NCBI GenBank assembly: GCA_020634435.1
Contig: JACKBS010000013.1
Coordinates: 186,001 to 250,000, forward strand
DNA length: 64,000 nt
Direction: 5' to 3'
Source: Ardenticatenaceae bacterium
GTDB taxonomy: Bacteria > Chloroflexota > Anaerolineae > Promineifilales > Promineifilaceae
Notes under the pieces: generated by a model
The model's database searches: none
What the model saw: the letters and a program-made list of their open reading frames with translations, nothing else
Told to the model about the DNA's origin: nothing
Shown: positions 60,219-64,000 of the stretch, piece by piece
Layout: each line of letters opens with the position of its first letter
How positions within the stretch are numbered: the first letter of the stretch is position 1
Program-made: the position numbers and the translations under genes

Positions 60219-62114
60219 ATGGCTGAATTAGAAAACGTATTCGACGACAACGAGGCAATTGCCACCGCACCGGGCGACATTCCGCTGCCGATGGTGCGCG
60301 AGCGCATTGCGGCGCAGGCGCACCAGTTCCGCCACGATAACACGATATGGCCGTTTGCTCCCCAACCAAGCGAACCGGTCGAAATTTGGGCCACCAGCGG
60401 CGTGGAGATGCCATTGGACCGTGCTGAGGTGTGGTTTACCACGGACGGCCGTTTGCCAGACGCGAATGCCCACAAGCTGCCGATGACGATACAAACCGTG
60501 GAGTGGGAAGCTGGGGCAGGCTACTTGAGCCGCTGGCATGCTGTTTTGCCGGGGCAGGTGGGCGGAACGGCCGTACGCTACAAAATCGCGGGCTGGCAAG
60601 CCGGACGTGCGGCTGATGCGCCGCCTGACCTTTTTGCCCACGACGGCCAGGGATTTTGGTATCCCGTGGACGACGAGACGGGCATCCAAACTTTTGCCTA
60701 CTATGTCGAGCCAGACGAACCAGTCGGGCCAGCGTGGATGCACGAGGCGGTGATTTACCATATTTTTCTGGATCGATTTCATCCGGGGACGGGAGACGGC
60801 CGTTTCTCGCCGGAAATTGACAAGGCTGATCACCATGCCCGCAACGGCGGCACGCTGCGCGGCGTGACCCAATCGCTACCTTACCTGGCGGAATTAGGCA
60901 TCAACTGCATCTGGCTCTCACCGCTGGGCTTGGCGGATACCTACCATCGGTACGACACCAAAGATTTGTTCGCCATCGACCCGGAATTGGGTAGCGAGGC
61001 CGATTTGCACGAGCTGGTGGCGCAGGCGCACGCACGTGGCATTCGCGTGATTCTAGACTTTGTGCCCAGCCATTGCTCCTGGAAGCATCCCGCTTTCCTG
61101 GCCGCCCAGGCCGATCCCAATGCGGAGAGTGCTTCCTGGTTTGTCTTCTATGAACACCCCGACGACTATCGCTGCTTTTTGGGCCGGGCCAAGCTGCTGC
61201 CCTCGTTCGATACCAACGATCCGGCGGGCAGGCAGCATATTTGTGATGCGGCCGTTTATTGGCTGCGTGAATTTGGGCTGGACGGCTTCCGGCTGGACCA
61301 CGCTATTGGGCACGGCATGGATTTTTGGGTGCAGTTCCGCCAGGCAGTGCAGTCGGCCAATCCGCAGGCGGTGACGATTGGCGAAGCGACCGATTCGCCC
61401 GACGCGCTGCGTCGCTATCGCGGACGGCTGAGCCACGTGCTCGACTTTCCTCTGGCGACCGCGTTTCGCTACGCTTTTGCCCTGGATTTGTGGAATGTGG
61501 CGCAACTCGACGCCTTTTTGCAGAGCTACGAGGCGTACATGGCCACGGGCGCGGCGCGGGCCAGTTTTTTGGACAACCATGACATGAATCGCTTTCTCTT
61601 CATGGCGGGCAACGACGTGAATCGGCTGAAGCTGGCGGCGCTGTGCCAGTTTACCCTGGCGCCAACGCCGGTCATTTATTATGGCACGGAAGTGGGGTTG
61701 TCGCAGGCGGTGAACAAAGACCAGGCAGGATCGGGCGGTGACCATCACGTGCGGGCGCAAATGCCGTGGCAGCCAGAGAATTGGGACCAGGAGTTGCTCA
61801 CGTTTTATCGCCGATTGGTGCAGCTGCGGCGGACGCTGCCTGCCCTCCAGCGCGGCACGCGCACGCGGCTGCATGTGGACGCGGCGACGCAGACGTATGC
61901 GTATGCGCGGATGTGGGAGGGAGAAACGGCCTGCCCTGAGCCTGCCGAAGGGGCCGTTGCTCTCTTTAACCTCAGCGACAATGAACAAATCATCCCGCTG
62001 GCAAATGCCGAAACTTATGAATGTTTGCTTTCTACGGGGCAACAGCCGGAGTTTGTGGAAGGTGGCGTGAAGGTGGGGATGGGAACGGCCGTACTAATTG
62101 TGAATCGTAAATAG
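60219..62114 (+). CDS. GH13 alpha-amylase-family enzyme (maltodextrin hydrolase type)
   Basis: The 631-aa protein has an N-terminal beta domain (about 40-135), then a GH13 barrel: region I in 'VILDFVPSHCSW', nucleophile Asp360 in 'FRLDHAIGH', acid/base Glu389 in 'TIGEATDS' and stabiliser Asp455 in 'FLDNHDMNR'. The C-terminal beta domain carries two short repeat-derived inserts, 'CPEPAEGA' and 'QPEFVEG'. It would cut alpha-1,4 (and perhaps 1,6) bonds in maltodextrins inside the cell, as no signal peptide is seen. ATG 60219 follows GGGAG. MarR and GH13 probably form one unit. A repeat's terminal arm overlaps the stop codon. Confidence 0.9.
   Translation: MAELENVFDDNEAIATAPGDIPLPMVRERIAAQAHQFRHDNTIWPFAPQPSEPVEIWATSGVEMPLDRAEVWFTTDGRLPDANAHKLPMTIQTVEWEAGAGYLSRWHAVLPGQVGGTAVRYKIAGWQAGRAADAPPDLFAHDGQGFWYPVDDETGIQTFAYYVEPDEPVGPAWMHEAVIYHIFLDRFHPGTGDGRFSPEIDKADHHARNGGTLRGVTQSLPYLAELGINCIWLSPLGLADTYHRYDTKDLFAIDPELGSEADLHELVAQAHARGIRVILDFVPSHCSWKHPAFLAAQADPNAESASWFVFYEHPDDYRCFLGRAKLLPSFDTNDPAGRQHICDAAVYWLREFGLDGFRLDHAIGHGMDFWVQFRQAVQSANPQAVTIGEATDSPDALRRYRGRLSHVLDFPLATAFRYAFALDLWNVAQLDAFLQSYEAYMATGAARASFLDNHDMNRFLFMAGNDVNRLKLAALCQFTLAPTPVIYYGTEVGLSQAVNKDQAGSGGDHHVRAQMPWQPENWDQELLTFYRRLVQLRRTLPALQRGTRTRLHVDAATQTYAYARMWEGETACPEPAEGAVALFNLSDNEQIIPLANAETYECLLSTGQQPEFVEGGVKVGMGTAVLIVNRK
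61930..61953. repeat. 24-bp in-frame insert splitting an ACGGCCGT palindrome
   Basis: The gene reads GAAACGGCC, then TGCCCTGAGCCTGCCGAAGG, then GGCCGTTGC. Removing 24 bases restores GAAACGGCCGTTGC, one copy of the genome palindrome, and GGCC is present on both sides like a target duplication. The inserted core CCTGAGCCTGCCGAAGG is of the widespread PELVEG/LSLSKG palindromic repeat type. Confidence 0.75.
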
Positions 62115-62231
62115 AGTTGTTCCTTAATAAAATCTCGACCCTGTCATGCCCGCGAAAGCGGGTATCCACTCCTGAAACCAACTGGATTCCCGCCTGCGCG
62201 GGAATGACAACTGTTAATTGGGAACAACTCT
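62113..62231. repeat. 119-bp MITE-like element with 11-bp terminal inverted repeats
   Basis: AGAGTTGTTCC (62113-62123) and GGAACAACTCT (62221-62231) are perfect terminal arms. Inside, CCCGCGAAAGCGGG and GATTCCCGCCTGCGCGGGAAT form nested hairpins. The left arm overlaps the GH13 stop codon, so insertion or copying occurred right at the gene end. Confidence 0.75.
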
Positions 62232-62242
62232 AATAATTAACC

Positions 62243-62295
62243 GTAGCCGCAGATTCTTTCTACGCTAGGATTTCGCGGAAAGAATCCGCGGCTAC
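62243..62295. repeat. Inverted repeat GTAGCCGCAGATTCTTTC
   Basis: GTAGCCGCAGATTCTTTC (62243-62260) is mirrored with one mismatch by GAAAGAATCCGCGGCTAC (62278-62295), in the gap before the aldehyde ferredoxin oxidoreductase end. It may act as a terminator for both convergent genes. Confidence 0.75.
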
Positions 62296-62300
62296 AGGGG

Positions 62301-64000
62301 TTACAGTGCCAAGTCATCGGCCACCCAAGCGAGACCCGCATCTTCCAGCGTGGCGCGGGTGGGGGTGCCGGTGATGGCGTCCCAGCCAGCCTGCTCGTGG
62401 TACATGTCCAGTCCGGCCTGAAGTTCCTCATTTTCGATGACAATACCATCAGAACGGCCGCCTGACAGTGGTTTGGTGAGCAGCTTTTTGGGCAGCGTGT
62501 CGTTGTCGCGGGTGAGCCCTTCGCGGGCGTTGAAGGCGCGCATCAGGTTCAGGCGGCGACGGCCGATTGCCTGGACTTCGGCAACGGTGATGTCCCACCC
62601 AGTCGCGGCGGCCAGTAAATCGGCAATATCTTGCGGGTTGTAAAGCTGCCAGCTGGGACCGTACACGAAGGTGCAAATGCAGGCCGTGTCGATGGCGCTG
62701 TAGGTGTACTGCGTTTTTAAGGCAAATTCGATTTTCTCCGCATTGATCACTTGGGGTGGCTGCGGCGTGTGCAAGCCAATCTGGGAGAGCGGCACTTTGT
62801 AAAAGCGTTCGTACGCTTTTTCGCTATAAACCGGATCATGTTCGGACGATTCATGATCGGCCCCAAATGGATTGACGGCGTAGATGACGCCCAGGCTGCG
62901 CTTGACGTGCGGCATGTGGGCGGGCAGTTCCTGCCCCTTCACCGTGAGCAAATATTCGTGCCCCTTGCCCAGCCGGTCGGCGGCTTTGGCCGAGCCTTCA
63001 GCCAGAATGTCGCCAAAGCCTTCGCGGTTGAGCGTTTTTTCTAGCATGGCGATCATGGCGTCGGCGTTGCCGTAGCGCAGCTCGATGCCGTCTGTTTCTT
63101 CCAGGTTCAGCAGTTCATTTTCAAAACATTCCATGGCCCAGGAAAGAGTAGCACCACAGGAGATGGTGTCCACCCCGTAGGCGTTGCAAAGCTGATTGGC
63201 GTAGGTGACGGCGTGGAGATCGTCTATGCCGCAGTAGGAGCCGAAGGTAGCGGCCGTTTCGTATTCTGGCCCACCGTATTCGGGCATGAGCTTGTTGTTT
63301 TTGTATTCGGATTCGGCCACCCGCTTACAGCGCACGATGCAGGCGTAACAGGTATCACGGCCGTCTTTGTCTTGTTTACCGGCTTCCGCGCCGCGCAAAA
63401 TCTCATCGTACAACTTTTCGCCGCTGATGCCCTCGGCGTGGGGCATGGTGCCTGAATCCCAGTTGTTCGTGGGCAACCCACCGCCGCGATCCTGCCCCAT
63501 CACCCCACCGATGGTGCCATATCGACCGAAGTTATCCATGCCGCTGCTGCTGATGTTTTGGGCACCTTTTTTGGACAAGGCGGCGACCGCTTTTTTGTCG
63601 GCGGGAGTCACTTTTTGCGTGCCGCGCACGACGATGGCCTTGAGCTTTTTGCTGCCCATGACGGCCCCTGTGCCGGTGCGACCCCAGGCGCGATTGCTCA
63701 TGTTCATGATGGCGGCGAAGTTGGCCAGCTTTTCGCCAGCGGGGCCAATCTGGGCAATTTCGATGCGCTTGTCGCCAATTTCGTCTTGCAGGAGAGTGTC
63801 TACTTCCAATGTGGTTTTGCCCCATAGATGAGTGGCGTCGCGCAGTTCAGCCTGGCCGTCGTTGACCCACAGGTAGACGGGGGTGGCCGATGCGCCTTTG
63901 ATAACGATGGCGTCGAAGCCAGCGTATTTGAGTTCGGCAGGCCAGAAGCCACCTGCCTGGGTGTCGGACGCGCCGCCGCTGCTGGGGGATTTGCAGGTGA
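62301..64000 (-). CDS. Aldehyde ferredoxin oxidoreductase, 5' part beyond the right edge
   Basis: The frame runs without a stop from 64000 to TAA at 62301, giving 566 residues of the C-terminal part. The visible start includes 'CKSPSSGGASDTQAGGFWPAELKYAGFDAIVI' as fragments (63,890-64,000), typical of the AOR N-terminal domain. Later come 'RAWGRTGTGAVMGSKKLKAIVV' and the [4Fe-4S] ligands 'CYACIVRC' with a last Cys in 'DTACICTF'. It oxidises aldehydes to acids with ferredoxin, using a tungsten- or molybdenum-bispterin cofactor. The first visible Met (63809) is not its start. Substrate is unknown. Confidence 0.9.
   Translation of the reverse strand, partial: TCKSPSSGGASDTQAGGFWPAELKYAGFDAIVIKGASATPVYLWVNDGQAELRDATHLWGKTTLEVDTLLQDEIGDKRIEIAQIGPAGEKLANFAAIMNMSNRAWGRTGTGAVMGSKKLKAIVVRGTQKVTPADKKAVAALSKKGAQNISSSGMDNFGRYGTIGGVMGQDRGGGLPTNNWDSGTMPHAEGISGEKLYDEILRGAEAGKQDKDGRDTCYACIVRCKRVAESEYKNNKLMPEYGGPEYETAATFGSYCGIDDLHAVTYANQLCNAYGVDTISCGATLSWAMECFENELLNLEETDGIELRYGNADAMIAMLEKTLNREGFGDILAEGSAKAADRLGKGHEYLLTVKGQELPAHMPHVKRSLGVIYAVNPFGADHESSEHDPVYSEKAYERFYKVPLSQIGLHTPQPPQVINAEKIEFALKTQYTYSAIDTACICTFVYGPSWQLYNPQDIADLLAAATGWDITVAEVQAIGRRRLNLMRAFNAREGLTRDNDTLPKKLLTKPLSGGRSDGIVIENEELQAGLDMYHEQAGWDAITGTPTRATLEDAGLAWVADDLAL

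Larger units (their letters stand above)
1..64000. repeat. Dispersed palindrome family ACGGCCGT (HIP1-like)
   Basis: The 8-bp palindrome ACGGCCGT, often extended to AACGGCCGTT, recurs about a hundred times by eye. Examples start near 5, 1270, 2616, 5149, 9309, 12026, 15096, 25310, 30575, 43773, 49473, 52690, 59009 and 62083. From base composition one or two copies would be expected. Most copies lie inside genes and appear in protein as TAV, NGR or RP. Cyanobacterial HIP1 (GCGATCGC) is the known parallel. A methylation target or an uptake or organising role is only inference. Confidence 0.9.

Overview
The window looks like a chromosomal segment of a Chloroflexota bacterium (Anaerolineae or Ardenticatenia type), GC roughly 55-58%. 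That placement is inferred from gene style: an F420-type luciferase-like oxidoreductase, a MASE1-GAF kinase, a tungsten-type aldehyde ferredoxin oxidoreductase, LysW-like zinc proteins, an HTH-NB-ARC-TPR regulator and a VTC/DUF4956/CotH set. No rRNA or marker alignment was available. Two repeat systems mark the whole window. The palindrome ACGGCCGT occurs about a hundred times by eye, mostly inside genes, where it reads TAV, NGR or RP in the three frames. Many gene boundaries carry arrays of degenerate 7-8 base units followed by their reverse complement.

Layout. 1-3400: end of an unknown gene, a Thr/Pro-rich lipoprotein, a nucleotidyltransferase-like protein and an LLM oxidoreductase. 3443-8928: a signalling cluster (membrane histidine kinase, stand-alone receiver, REC-HK-REC hybrid). 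8951-13999: acyl-CoA dehydrogenase, aminoglycoside-phosphotransferase-like kinase, biotin carboxylase/BCCP fusion and a winged-helix regulator with a degenerate receiver. 14195-18313: two LysW-like zinc proteins, a YitT permease, a P-loop-like protein and an MscS channel. 18429-22460: a gene under a perfect 18-bp palindrome, a TMEM175-type protein, then about 3 kb in which a tRNA-Arg, a cytochrome c gene, a DJ-1/PfpI gene and the 3' half of a biotin carboxylase gene all carry dense single-base indels.

21445-36136, minus strand, is the most interesting block. It runs acyl-CoA dehydrogenase -> 2801-aa megasynthase (KS-AT-KS-ACP-ACP-ACP-KR-DH) -> 4'-phosphopantetheinyl transferase -> carboxyltransferase -> biotin carboxylase. 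The carboxylase would supply malonyl- or methylmalonyl-CoA, the transferase would prime the carrier domains, and the megasynthase with the dehydrogenase would build and modify an unusual acyl chain. All three carrier domains have Thr where the phosphopantetheine Ser is expected, and several inter-domain linkers are encoded by the genome's own intergenic repeats.

36137-38247 holds a broken membrane protein and no other intact gene. 38248-41312 is glycogen/maltodextrin metabolism (malQ, glgA). 41447-44493 has a LysM/lamin-tail protein, endonuclease IV and an M19 dipeptidase. A strong candidate small RNA with its own promoter and terminator lies at 44495-44635 (minus). 45323-48967 has peptide ABC permeases including a tandem duplicate. 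49166-56317 has a STAND-type regulator and dnaE. 56612-59637 is the VTC/DUF4956/CotH operon. 59751-62114 is a MarR regulator with a GH13 enzyme. An aldehyde ferredoxin oxidoreductase runs off the right edge.
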